Shown: positions 40,624 through 48,861 of the stretch, in pieces
How positions within the stretch are numbered: position 1 is the first letter of the stretch
Layout: every line of letters starts with the position of its first letter
Assembly: GCA_036788295.1 (NCBI GenBank)
Contig: DAIQNR010000012.1
Coordinates: 1 to 64,000 of the forward strand
Source: JAHQVK01 sp036788295
GTDB lineage: Bacteria; Myxococcota; Kuafuiibacteriia; Kuafuiibacteriales; Kuafuiibacteriaceae
Reading direction: 5' to 3'
DNA length: 64,000 nucleotides
Translations under genes and position numbers: made by a program
Notes under the pieces: generated by a model
Told to the model about the DNA's origin: nothing
The model's input: only the letters and a program-made list of their open reading frames with translations
The model's database searches: none

Positions 40624-41763
40624 GTGCAAGACGACGAGAGCTCGGCGCCGGCTCGGCGCCTAGTGACCCCATTGCTGCTGGGCGCGACGGTTTTGGTCAT
40701 CGCGGTCGAGCTCCTGCTCGGTCAGGGTGGATTCGTCGAGGTGGAGCCCGGCGAGGTGGGGATCATCTTCAACAACACCGGCCTTGGGCTGTTCGGCCCC
40801 GACACCCGAGTGGTCATCGACCAGGGAGCGAAGACCTTCCTGCCTGGCGTCCAGAGCGCGCTGATCCTCGAGCGCCGGCCCCAGGTGCTGGTCATGGCCG
40901 ACCCGGGCAGCGACCTGCCCGGGCGGACCTACGGAGAGGAGCGTTCCCAGCGCATCGGCGCCCTGACCGTGCGCGCGAACGACGGCTCCAATTTCTACTT
41001 CGACCGCCTGGAGATCTTCTACCAGATCCTCCCCTCCCGGGCGGCTTCGGTGGTCGCCACCTCCGGGCCGCGCGATGGGTTCAAGCAGCGCCTGGTGGCC
41101 ACCCACGCCCGCGAGATCCTGCGGGACGAGTTCGGTCGGTACTCGTTTCTCGAAGTGGCAAATCCCGCCACCTACGGCCTGGCCACGAACGAAGCCCGCC
41201 GCCGGCTGAACGAGCGGCTCGAGGCCTACGGGGTCGAGGTCACCCAGATCGTGACCCCGAAGCCGAAGTTCGACGCGAGGGTCGAGCGGGCCATCGAGGA
41301 GCGGCAGAACGCGGAGCAGGACGTCGAGGTGCAGGATGGGCGGCGAAAGCAGCTCGAGCAGCAGAAAGGCCGCGACATCCAAAACGTGGCCCAGCAGAAG
41401 AACGGGGAGTACCAGGGGCTCGTGGCCGACCTCGAGGCGAAGAAGAAGGCGGCGGAGAACGCGCTGCTGTCCGCGAAACGCGAGGCGGACATCTACTTCA
41501 TCGAGCGGGAGGCCGCCGGCATCGCCTACCGGGACGAGAAGAACACGAGGGCGAAGGCCAACGAGGTCGCGTACCGCCAGGCGGCAGAGGGCCTGGCCGC
41601 GAAGATCGGCGCCATCGGAGCAGAGGGGCCCGACGTGCTCAACCGAGTGATCGCGGAGAGGGTTTTTCCCCAGCTCCAGAAGATCAAGGCCACCCCGATG
41701 CTGACGCCGGTCGCTCCGATCGACATCCGCCACATCGAGGGCCGCCCGGCCCGGGGCCGCTAG
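40624..41763 (+). CDS. SPFH/prohibitin-family membrane protein A
   Basis: 379 residues from GTG 40624. One N-terminal helix (LLLGATVLVIAVELLLG), then an SPFH (Band 7) domain: VEPGEVGIIFNNTGLGLFGPDTRV, LTVRANDGSNFYFDRLEIFYQIL, ATHAREILRDEFGRYSF. A coiled coil of ~120 residues follows (KPKFDARVERAIEERQNAEQD). Such proteins assemble into rings or cages in the membrane, often as two-subunit pairs (HflK/HflC, prohibitins), and hold proteases or lipid domains. The next gene is a second SPFH protein 9 bp away, so a hetero-oligomer is likely. Confidence 0.85.
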   Translation: MQDDESSAPARRLVTPLLLGATVLVIAVELLLGQGGFVEVEPGEVGIIFNNTGLGLFGPDTRVVIDQGAKTFLPGVQSALILERRPQVLVMADPGSDLPGRTYGEERSQRIGALTVRANDGSNFYFDRLEIFYQILPSRAASVVATSGPRDGFKQRLVATHAREILRDEFGRYSFLEVANPATYGLATNEARRRLNERLEAYGVEVTQIVTPKPKFDARVERAIEERQNAEQDVEVQDGRRKQLEQQKGRDIQNVAQQKNGEYQGLVADLEAKKKAAENALLSAKREADIYFIEREAAGIAYRDEKNTRAKANEVAYRQAAEGLAAKIGAIGAEGPDVLNRVIAERVFPQLQKIKATPMLTPVAPIDIRHIEGRPARGR

Positions 41764-41772
41764 GAGGATTCG

Positions 41773-42810
41773 ATGCGCAAGATCATCAACATCGTATGTC
41801 TGGTCCTGCTCGCGGCGTGGGTGCTGCCAAAGGCGCTGTTCGTCAAGATCGAGCCATGGGAGATCGGGGTCCGCCGGTCCTTGACCGGCGGCATCACCGA
41901 GCGGGACTTCGACTTCGGCTGGCAGCTCCGCGTCCCCTTGTTCCACTCCTACTACCGGCTCCCTCGGACCCTTCACTACCTCGAGTATTCGAGCACGGGG
42001 GGCGCGGACGCGGACGCCATCGAGATCCGAACCTCAGGCAACAACATCATCTACGTCGAGGTCGCCATCCCGTGGCACATCAAGGAGGGGGAAGGCTGGA
42101 GGATCGTCCAGGAGGGCTTCGGCGACTCGTACCTCGAAAAGGTTCGGTCCACGGCGACGGGCATCCTCCGCGAGACGCTGGCCGACCTGACGAACCTCGA
42201 CATCCAGGAGCCCGACAAGCGACAGGCGACCGCCGCGGCCGCGCTCCCCCGGCTCAACGAGGAGCTCGGCAAGTACCACATCGAAGCCGACCACGTAGTC
42301 ATCCGAGCGATCCGGTTTCGGGAGGAGTACGAGCGCCAGCTGCAGGAGAAGCAGTTCTTTTCGGTCCAGGGGCGGCTCGACGAGGCGAAGCGAAAGCAGT
42401 CGGTCGCGGTCCAGGAGACGGACACCATCGAAAAGACGATCGACAAGGAAGTGGCGCTCAAGCGGGAGGAGTGGAACCGGAAGATCGAGGAGCTCAAGAC
42501 CCAGTTCGAGCTCGAGATCGCGCAGATCGAGGGTGAGGCCGAGCAGTACCGGGCCAAGCGGCGCGCCGAAGGGGACGCGATCTTCGCCGAGCTGAAGGCG
42601 GCCGGCGACCTCGCCGAGGCGAAGGCGGAAGCGCTCGGGAAGCGGCTCGAGGCCAAGGCGCTCGCGTCGAGGGCCGGCCGCACGTTTTCCGCCATCACCG
42701 CGGCCGAGAACTTCCAGCTCGGAGAGGTGACCCTTAACTCGAGCGACCCCGGGTTCATGCAGCGCTTCGCGAGCATGAAGACGTGGCGCGAGTTCTTCCT
42801 CGGAGAATGA
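41773..42810 (+). CDS. SPFH/prohibitin-family membrane protein B (HflC-like)
   Basis: 345 residues from ATG 41773 behind AGGAG. Signal-anchor helix (IINIVCLVLLAAWVLPKALF), SPFH domain (IEPWEIGVRRSL; IRTSGNNIIYVEVAIPWHIK; STATGILRETLADLTNLD), and a long coiled coil (KTIDKEVALKREEWNRKIEEL). The C-terminal GDLAEAKAEALGKRLEAKAL and FSAITAAENFQLGEV complete the prohibitin pattern. It differs from gene A in its longer coiled-coil region. The two probably form one complex; the next gene starts 4 bp after its stop. Confidence 0.87.
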   Translation: MRKIINIVCLVLLAAWVLPKALFVKIEPWEIGVRRSLTGGITERDFDFGWQLRVPLFHSYYRLPRTLHYLEYSSTGGADADAIEIRTSGNNIIYVEVAIPWHIKEGEGWRIVQEGFGDSYLEKVRSTATGILRETLADLTNLDIQEPDKRQATAAAALPRLNEELGKYHIEADHVVIRAIRFREEYERQLQEKQFFSVQGRLDEAKRKQSVAVQETDTIEKTIDKEVALKREEWNRKIEELKTQFELEIAQIEGEAEQYRAKRRAEGDAIFAELKAAGDLAEAKAEALGKRLEAKALASRAGRTFSAITAAENFQLGEVTLNSSDPGFMQRFASMKTWREFFLGE

Positions 42811-42814
42811 ACCG

Positions 42815-43387
42815 GTGCTGGTCCGGCTGTTCCTGTTCCTGGTGTTCTTGGGGGTCGCGGCGCTCGCCGCTCGGCGAGCTCTTCGCGCGCTGAGGGCTCG
42901 CCCAACGGCGGCGCTGCGCCGGCTCGGGCCGACCGAGCTCGCCACGCTCGAGGCGGAGGCCGGCGTCTCCGAGCCGATCCGGCGGGCGCTGGTGCTCCGG
43001 ACCCAGATCGAAGAGGCCGCCGCGCACCACGAAGACCGTGCGAACCTCGGCGTGCGCCTCGATGAGGCGGTGCGCCGGGTCGCGGAGCAGCAGCGGCTGT
43101 CCACTCGCATCAAATCTGCGCTCGAAGCCGGACCCGCGTCCGATCTCGGCGACCCGGAGCGGGCGACGAGGCTCGAGCGTCTCGCCCCGCAGCTCGCGGC
43201 GCTCGCGGCGAGCACCGCGGGCATCCTCTCCGACCTCGACGCCCTTCACCTCGCCCTGCTCGACCTGTCGGCGGCGCAGGCGATGATGGCCGAAGGCCGG
43301 CTCGGGGAGGCGCTCGAAGACCTCGACGGGGCGCGCGCGAAGACCGCCGCGGAACTCGAAATCCAGCGCCTGCTCTCACGGGCCTGA
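42815..43387 (+). CDS. Membrane-anchored helical protein of the SPFH operon
   Basis: 190 residues from GTG 42815, 4 bp after the second SPFH gene. An N-terminal helix (LFLFLVFLGVAALAA) followed by Arg-rich residues suggests the rest is cytoplasmic. The body is helical throughout: VSEPIRRALVLRTQIEEAAA, LAPQLAALAASTAGILSDLD, GRLGEALEDLDGARAKTAAELE. Its topology, like that of the SPFH proteins, would let it line the same membrane patch. Family unknown. Confidence 0.65.
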   Translation: MLVRLFLFLVFLGVAALAARRALRALRARPTAALRRLGPTELATLEAEAGVSEPIRRALVLRTQIEEAAAHHEDRANLGVRLDEAVRRVAEQQRLSTRIKSALEAGPASDLGDPERATRLERLAPQLAALAASTAGILSDLDALHLALLDLSAAQAMMAEGRLGEALEDLDGARAKTAAELEIQRLLSRA

Positions 43388-43416
43388 CCACGGCAGACGC
43401 CGGTCACGAAGGCAGC

Positions 43417-43422
43417 TATGGT
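43417..43422 (+). promoter_or_regulatory. TATGGT -10-like box
   Basis: TATGGT ends 7 nt before ATG 43430. It overlaps an in-frame ATG (43418) that would add four residues; the box argues for the downstream start. Confidence 0.35.
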
Positions 43423-43429
43423 GCCGCCC

Positions 43430-44161
43430 ATGGTGGAGCCCCTTCGCGCGGTCGAGACCCTGGTGCGGTACCTCGGAGCGCACCCGGAAGAGATCGGCCG
43501 GTTCGTACGCAGCGGACTCGGCATGAGGGTCGGGGTCCCACTCGCTGCGTTTCGGTGGCTGTTGTCGGAGTTGACCAAGGACGCCGGCGTCGACGCCGAG
43601 CTCGACGTCGATCCGCCTGGCCTTCGCTTCGGGGCCACGGTCGACAAGATGCGGACCCGCATGCGGATCACGGCCGCGCTGTTCGTTCAGGACATCGAGA
43701 TCGACGAGCATCAATTCCGCATCGAGCTTCGGATCGAGGACCTGAACATCGCCGTGCTCAGCTCGGAGAAGACCCAAATATCGGCCCTCATCCGGTCGGG
43801 GGCGCTCGATTTGTCTCGGCCCGGGGACCTGCTCGCCGAGCTGCCCGACATCCCCGATGTGGTGGTGGATGCCCGGGCCAACCGCATCGCGATCGACCTC
43901 ATGCGCTCCGAGCGCTTCGGCGACCCGAGGATCAAGGAACTGGTGGGATTGCTGTCCGCGCTGGTGACCGTGAAGGAGGTCCGGACCGAGAAGACCCAGC
44001 ACGTCGACGTCGCGTTCCGGGCGCTGCCCCGCGGGCCCTTCAGCGCCGGCCGCGCCGTCCGGGACGTGCTGGTCCAGCCGAGCCTCGGTCGGGCTCGCCA
44101 GATCGCGAAGCGCCTGCTCGGCCGAAACCGCTCGCTCGGCCCCGGTGGGTTCTTGCGCTGA
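43430..44161 (+). CDS. Hypothetical protein with beta-rich core, end of SPFH operon
   Basis: 243 residues from ATG 43430 (MVEPLRAVETLVRYLGAHPE). No signal peptide. After an N-terminal helix pair come regular beta strands: DAELDVDPPGLRFGATVD, MRITAALFVQDIEIDEHQFRI, ELRIEDLNIAVLSS, then PDVVVDARANRIAIDLMR. A basic C-terminal tail ends it. The strand pattern resembles lipid-transfer (SMP/LmeA-like) folds, but I cannot name a family. It is 42 bp after the membrane-anchored helical gene and converges on clpX. Confidence 0.65.
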   Translation: MVEPLRAVETLVRYLGAHPEEIGRFVRSGLGMRVGVPLAAFRWLLSELTKDAGVDAELDVDPPGLRFGATVDKMRTRMRITAALFVQDIEIDEHQFRIELRIEDLNIAVLSSEKTQISALIRSGALDLSRPGDLLAELPDIPDVVVDARANRIAIDLMRSERFGDPRIKELVGLLSALVTVKEVRTEKTQHVDVAFRALPRGPFSAGRAVRDVLVQPSLGRARQIAKRLLGRNRSLGPGGFLR

Positions 44162-44170
44162 GCAAAGCGC

Positions 44171-45421
44171 TCAGGCGCTCGCCTCCCGGTCCTCGTAGAT
44201 GAGCATCGGGTTTTCGCCCTTCTCGATGACCTCCTTGGTGACCCGGCACTCCTTCACTCCGGGGAGGAAGGGCACCTCGTACATGATGTCGAGCATCTGG
44301 TTCTCGAGGATGGCTCGCATCCCGCGGGCTCCCGACTCTCGGCGGATCGCCTCCTTGGCGATCGCGTGGAGCGCCTGACGGGTGAAGGAGAGCTTCACCC
44401 CCTCGAGCATGAAGAGCTTCTTGTACTGCTTCGTCAGCGCGTTCTTCGGCTCGGTCAGGATCGTGACCAGGTCCTCCTCGGTGAGGTCGCTCAGGGTCGC
44501 CACCACCGGGAGCCGGCCCACGAACTCGGGGATGAGCCCGAATTTGCCCAAATCCTCGGCCTCCACCTTCGCGAGCACCTCGCCGGTCCGCCTCGTCTGC
44601 TTCGAGTCGATCTCGGACCCGAAGCCGATGCCGCTCTTTCCGAGCCGGCGGGCGACGATCTGGTCGAGACCGACGAAGGCGCCGCCGGCGATGAACAGGA
44701 TGTTGGAGGTGTCGATCTGCACGTACTCCTGCTGGGAGTATTTCTTGGTCCCCCGAGGGGCGACGTTGCATTTGCTGCCCTCGAGCAGCTTGAGCAGGCC
44801 CTGCTGCACGCCTTCTCCGGACACGTCGCGGGTCGCGGACGGGCTCTCCCCCTTGCGGGCGACCTTGTCGATCTCGTCGATGTAGACGATGCCCTTCTGG
44901 GCCCGCTCGATGTCGTTGTCGGCGGCTGCCAGCAGGTTTTGGATGATCGACTCCACGTCTTCACCCACGTAGCCGGCCTCCGTGAGCGTGGTGGCGTCGG
45001 CGACGGTGAAGGGCACGTCGAGAAAGCGGGCGAGCGACTGGGCGAGCAGGGTCTTGCCCGTCCCGGTGGGCCCGATCATCAAGATGTTGGACTTCTGAAT
45101 CTCGACCGCGTCGGACTGCTCGCGCAGCCCAATCCGCTTGTAGTGGTTGTAGACGGCGACGCTCAGCACCACCTTCGCGAGCGACTGGCCGATGACGTAG
45201 TCGTCGAGGAACGCCTTGATCTCGGTGGGGGGCGGGATCCGCTGCTTCGGGCCGAGCGACCCTTCCTTCAATCGCTCCTCGGCGATGATGTCGTTGCACA
45301 GGCGAATGCACTCATCGCAGATGTACACCGTTGGCCCCGCGATGAGCTTCTTCACCTCCCGCTGGCTCTTCCCGCAGAACGAGCACGAGAGGTTGATGTT
45401 GCGGGTGTCCCGGCGGCTCAC
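44171..45421 (-). CDS. clpX: ATP-dependent Clp protease ATP-binding subunit ClpX
   Basis: 416 residues from GTG 45421. AAA+ unfoldase that feeds ClpP. N-terminal zinc domain: CSFCGKSQREVKKLIAGPTVYICDECIRLC in frame, with its four Cys. Walker A IGPTGTGKTLLAQSLA, Walker B GIVYIDEIDKVARKGE, pore loop GYVGEDVESII, sensor 2 ESGARGMRAILE, and RIGFG-type sequence (GKSGIGFGSEID). GTG 45421 gives the usual short leader; the longer frame to 45463 does not. The end (YEDREASA) is normal. No clpP is in the window; clpX usually follows clpP, so this copy is alone. Confidence 0.97.
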   Translation of the reverse strand: MSRRDTRNINLSCSFCGKSQREVKKLIAGPTVYICDECIRLCNDIIAEERLKEGSLGPKQRIPPPTEIKAFLDDYVIGQSLAKVVLSVAVYNHYKRIGLREQSDAVEIQKSNILMIGPTGTGKTLLAQSLARFLDVPFTVADATTLTEAGYVGEDVESIIQNLLAAADNDIERAQKGIVYIDEIDKVARKGESPSATRDVSGEGVQQGLLKLLEGSKCNVAPRGTKKYSQQEYVQIDTSNILFIAGGAFVGLDQIVARRLGKSGIGFGSEIDSKQTRRTGEVLAKVEAEDLGKFGLIPEFVGRLPVVATLSDLTEEDLVTILTEPKNALTKQYKKLFMLEGVKLSFTRQALHAIAKEAIRRESGARGMRAILENQMLDIMYEVPFLPGVKECRVTKEVIEKGENPMLIYEDREASA

Positions 45422-45428
45422 CGGAAGA

Positions 45429-45457
45429 AGGCTACCGGCCTCGAGGACGGCCGACAA
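45429..45457 (-). promoter_or_regulatory. clpX promoter: TTGTCG - 17 nt - TAGCCT
   Basis: On the minus strand TTGTCG (45457-45452) and TAGCCT (45434-45429) are 17 nt apart. TAGCCT ends 7 nt before GTG 45421, predicting a leaderless or nearly leaderless clpX message. Confidence 0.55.
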
Positions 45458-45564
45458 CGGCAATGCGATGTGACGGCCAGGTGCCTTGACAGTGCCGGGC
45501 GCCGTTGGTAATGACGCGAAATCTTTGGGCTTATGGCGCCTTTCGGTAGGTGCCCAGCCAGCCC

Positions 45565-45570
45565 TAGAGG
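45565..45570 (+). promoter_or_regulatory. TAGAGG -10-like box for TPR gene
   Basis: TAGAGG ends 6 nt before ATG 45577. Farther upstream, TTGACA (45486-45491) lacks a good -10 at 17 nt. Confidence 0.4.
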
Positions 45571-45576
45571 TCTTCG

Positions 45577-47202
45577 ATGCCGCAAAACCCGGACGCTTCC
45601 ACCCCGTACGACGAATTCGAGCCTCCCGCGCCGCCGAGGCAGGGCTTCGGCCGGTTCATCAGGGACGTCATCATCGTGCTCGCGCTCGGAGCCGGGGCGC
45701 TGTTCTTGTACAAGCAGCGGGTCGACACGAGGCAAGAGGTGGAGGAGCTGCGGTCCCAAGCGCAGCGACTCGTGAAGCGCAACGACCTCGCGTCTCTGCT
45801 CGAGGCGCAGAAGGTCTTCGAGGAGGCGCTGGCGTTGACCCCGAGCGACGGTCGTCTCTCGGCGGCCCTGGCCGAGACGCTCGTGTTCCAGCACGCCACC
45901 CACGGGCTCGACACCCTGGACGAAGCGAGCCGGCAGCTCTCGGAAGCGGAGCGCCAGGAGGTGGAGAGCCCGGCGCGGTTCGCCTCCGCCGCCTACCTCG
46001 ACATTCTGAAGGGTCAGCCCGAGTCGGCCGAACGCAAGCTGAAGGCGCTGCTCGACGACGGAAAAGGGGCCTCCTCCCTCGCCCACGCCCTCGGCTGGGC
46101 CCGGCTCGAGCAGGGGGACCTGTACGACGGCAACCGGCTGATGAACACCGCGGCCGACGGGGACTTCAGCGCGCTCGGGTTTCGGATGACGCTCGCCGAC
46201 GGGACGCTCCGCCAGGGGCTCCCCAAGGCTGCGATCAAGCACCTGAGCAACATCACCGCCCCGAACATGAACCCCAACCACCACCTCGCGAAGGCCTACC
46301 TGGCCGCGCTCCGGCTTCAGACCTCCGGCAACTTGACCGGTCCGTCGAAGCTGATGGACGACCTCGAGCAGGTCATCGATGAGGTGAACCAGAGCCCGCG
46401 GGCCAAGGCCTACCTGGAGTGGGCGAAGGCGGAGCGAGCCCTGGCCGTAGGCGCCGCGAACGACGCTCTGTCCCACATCGAGGAGGCCAAGAAGGCGTGG
46501 CCCGACCATCCGCCGTTTTTTGGCGTCGAGGCCCGCGCCCTGAAGACGAAGGGGGACCTCGACGGCGCGGTGGCCGCCTACGAGAAGGCGATCGCGCTTC
46601 GCCCGCTGTATCGCGGACTCAAGTGGGAGCTCGCCCGGCTGAAGAGCGAGCGAAAGGACGACGCGGCCCTGACCTTGGTGGCGGAGCTCGAAAAAGCCCA
46701 GCAGGGCGTGATCGGACCCGAGTTCGAGATCTTTCGGGGCAAACACGCGCTCGAGAAGGGGGACCTGAAGGAGGCCAAGGCGCACTTCACGCAGGCGGCG
46801 GAGCTCGGCAACGACCCCGAGATCCTGCTCGGACTTGCCCGCGTGGCCTTCGCCGAGGAGACGCCGAAAGGGAAGAAGGCCGACCTCGAGAAGGTGGCCG
46901 AACCCTTGGAGCGGGCGATGGACGCGCAGAAGTTCTTCCCCGAGGCCCAAGAGTTCTACGGGGACGTGAACCTGTGGAACTACCTCGCCGACGGCGCCCA
47001 AGCCGCGTACGAGGAGGCCGAGAAGCACCTCAAGCGGCTGCGCAAGCCGGTGCCCGAGGTGCTCGCGTTCTACAGCCGGGTGATCGCGCGCCTCAACGGC
47101 GTGACCGACGCCAAACTGAAGCGTCAGACCTCGAAACTCGCGGAGGACTGGGAGAAGCGACGCGACCAGTACATCGCGTCCCTGCTGACCGAAAACAGCT
47201 GA
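45577..47202 (+). CDS. Membrane-anchored TPR protein
   Basis: 541 residues from ATG 45577. Cytoplasmic N-terminus, one membrane helix (~29-48: VIIVLALGAGALFLYKQR), then a periplasmic array of TPR-like helical pairs: LLEAQKVFEEALALTPSDGRLSAALAETL, GDLDGAVAAYEKAIALRPLYRG, GDLKEAKAHFTQAAELGNDPEIL, AAYEEAEKHLKRLRKPVP. TPR rods hold partners in envelope complexes such as secretion or motility machines. No catalytic motif. Divergent from clpX. The closing KRRDQYIASLLTENS ends the last helix. Confidence 0.85.
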   Translation: MPQNPDASTPYDEFEPPAPPRQGFGRFIRDVIIVLALGAGALFLYKQRVDTRQEVEELRSQAQRLVKRNDLASLLEAQKVFEEALALTPSDGRLSAALAETLVFQHATHGLDTLDEASRQLSEAERQEVESPARFASAAYLDILKGQPESAERKLKALLDDGKGASSLAHALGWARLEQGDLYDGNRLMNTAADGDFSALGFRMTLADGTLRQGLPKAAIKHLSNITAPNMNPNHHLAKAYLAALRLQTSGNLTGPSKLMDDLEQVIDEVNQSPRAKAYLEWAKAERALAVGAANDALSHIEEAKKAWPDHPPFFGVEARALKTKGDLDGAVAAYEKAIALRPLYRGLKWELARLKSERKDDAALTLVAELEKAQQGVIGPEFEIFRGKHALEKGDLKEAKAHFTQAAELGNDPEILLGLARVAFAEETPKGKKADLEKVAEPLERAMDAQKFFPEAQEFYGDVNLWNYLADGAQAAYEEAEKHLKRLRKPVPEVLAFYSRVIARLNGVTDAKLKRQTSKLAEDWEKRRDQYIASLLTENS

Positions 47203-47339
47203 CCGCTCGCGCGAGCCGGCAAGAACCGCTGGCCGCTTTCTCGCGTCGCGCCACCCGAGCCTCGACCGACGGCCAGGGCCTTGGCACCGCCGTGTTGGAC
47301 AACCCCGCGGCGAAGGGCGATCCCTCGGTGGTTTTGCGG

Positions 47340-47345
47340 TAGCCT
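47340..47345 (+). promoter_or_regulatory. TAGCCT -10-like box
   Basis: TAGCCT ends 6 nt before GTG 47352, the same hexamer as at clpX. No TTG-like -35 at 17 nt. Confidence 0.4.
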
Positions 47346-47351
47346 CGAGCG

Positions 47352-48758
47352 GTGGATTCGACCGCGCCGACCCCGGTCCTCCTCGTCGTGGACGACGAGC
47401 ACGAGCACGTCGCTTCGCTCCGCCGCGTGTTCGAGCGCGACAGCCTCGTGGTCCACGGCGCGACGTCCGGGGAGCTCGCGCTTCAGCGGCTCCGAGACAC
47501 CCCGGTGGACCTCGTTCTCGCCGACGTCATGATGCCGGGCATGTCGGGCATCGACCTGCTGCGGGCAACCAGGACCCTGCGGCCGGACGCGGACGTCGTC
47601 GTCATGACCGCCTACGGCACGATCGAGCTCGCGGTGGAGGCGATGCGGGCGGGAGCCTACGACTTCGTCGAGAAGCCATTCAAGGCGGCGCTCATCCGGC
47701 GAGTGGTGGCAAGGGCGCTCGAACGGCAGCGGCTGACCAAAGAGAACGTGCTGTTGCGGGCCCAGCTCGACGCCGCCCGCAACGGCGGCCGGGAGCGGGT
47801 GCTGGTCGGCCGCGCCCCGGCCATGCAAGCCACCATGGAGATGGTGGCGCAGGCCGCCGCGTCGAGCGCGACGGTGTTCGTGAACGGGGAGTCGGGCACC
47901 GGAAAGGAGCTGATCGCCCGCGCGCTGCACGATCAGTCCCCCCGACGGGATGGGCCGTTCGTGGTCGTCAACTGCGCCGCGCTCCCTGAATCCATCTTGG
48001 AAGCCGAGCTCTTCGGGTTCGAACGAGGCGCGTTCACCGGGGCCACCGCCACGAAGGAAGGGCGGATCGAGCGGGCCGAAGCGGGGACGCTCTTTCTCGA
48101 CGAGGTCGCGGAGCTCGCCCAGCCGGTGCAGGCGAAGCTGCTTCGCGTGCTCCAGGAGGGGGAATTCGAGCGGCTCGGCGGGCACGAGACCAGGCGGGTG
48201 GATTTTCGGCTCGTGTCGGCGACGAACCGCGACCTCGAGCAGCTGGTGCGGCAGGGCACCTTTCGCGAAGATCTCTTCTATCGATTGAACGTCATCGGGA
48301 TCCAGCTCCCTCCGCTTCGAGACCGGCCCGAGGACATTCCGCTGCTCGTGGATCACTTTCTTCGCCGGTTCGCCGACAAGAACGACAAGCCGATCCGAGG
48401 CATCGAGAAGGAGACGATGGATGCGCTGCGGCGCTGGCCGTGGCCGGGCAACGTGCGCGAGCTCGAGAACGTCATCGAGCGAGCCGTGGTGCTGTCGCGA
48501 GGTCCAGCGATCGGTCTGGACGACCTTCCTCAGCCGCTTCGGAACAACCCCAGCGTGACCGACCACGGCCCGGTGCGCCGAGAAGGGCGCTCGGTGGTCG
48601 TACCCATCGGGACCAAGCTCGAGGAGGTCGAGCGAGCGCTGATTCACGCCACGCTCGTGGAGACGAGCGGGGACAAGACGCTGGCCGCGCAGCTGCTCGG
48701 CATCGCCCCGCGCACCATCTATCGCCGCCTCGAGGCGGAGAGGAGTCCAAAAGACTGA
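47352..48758 (+). CDS. Sigma-54-dependent response regulator (NtrC family)
   Basis: 468 residues from GTG 47352. Receiver domain (~8-125): LLVVDDEHEHV, phospho-acceptor Asp in VDLVLADVMMPGMSG, Thr/Lys in VVVMTAYGT and YDFVEKPF. AAA+ domain (~150-380): Walker A GESGTGKELIARAL, sigma-54 contact loop FERGAFTGATATKEGRIERAE, Walker B AGTLFLDEVAEL, and GTFREDLFYRLNVIGIQLPPLRDR. C-terminal Fis-type helix-turn-helix (GDKTLAAQLLGIAPRTIYRRLE). It activates sigma-54 promoters when phosphorylated. The cognate histidine kinase is not adjacent. Confidence 0.95.
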   Translation: MDSTAPTPVLLVVDDEHEHVASLRRVFERDSLVVHGATSGELALQRLRDTPVDLVLADVMMPGMSGIDLLRATRTLRPDADVVVMTAYGTIELAVEAMRAGAYDFVEKPFKAALIRRVVARALERQRLTKENVLLRAQLDAARNGGRERVLVGRAPAMQATMEMVAQAAASSATVFVNGESGTGKELIARALHDQSPRRDGPFVVVNCAALPESILEAELFGFERGAFTGATATKEGRIERAEAGTLFLDEVAELAQPVQAKLLRVLQEGEFERLGGHETRRVDFRLVSATNRDLEQLVRQGTFREDLFYRLNVIGIQLPPLRDRPEDIPLLVDHFLRRFADKNDKPIRGIEKETMDALRRWPWPGNVRELENVIERAVVLSRGPAIGLDDLPQPLRNNPSVTDHGPVRREGRSVVVPIGTKLEEVERALIHATLVETSGDKTLAAQLLGIAPRTIYRRLEAERSPKD

Positions 48759-48861
48759 TCTTGTTTCTTCGCAGGCCCTGCAGAGAGCGGAACCGCGAGG
48801 ACCGGGGCCAGGAACGGAGGAAGCGAGCCTCGGGCCTTGGCGGCCCGTCGGCTCTACGATC

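Noticed and set aside
45486..45514. TTGACA with TAATGA at 17 nt before the TPR gene
   Set aside because: The -35 is perfect but the -10 matches only two of six bases, and the gene's start has its own TAGAGG box.
47280..47299. Sigma-54-like TTGGCAC element before the NtrC-type gene
   Set aside because: The -24 part fits, but the TTG that should carry the -12 GC is 2 nt too far away and reads TTGG.
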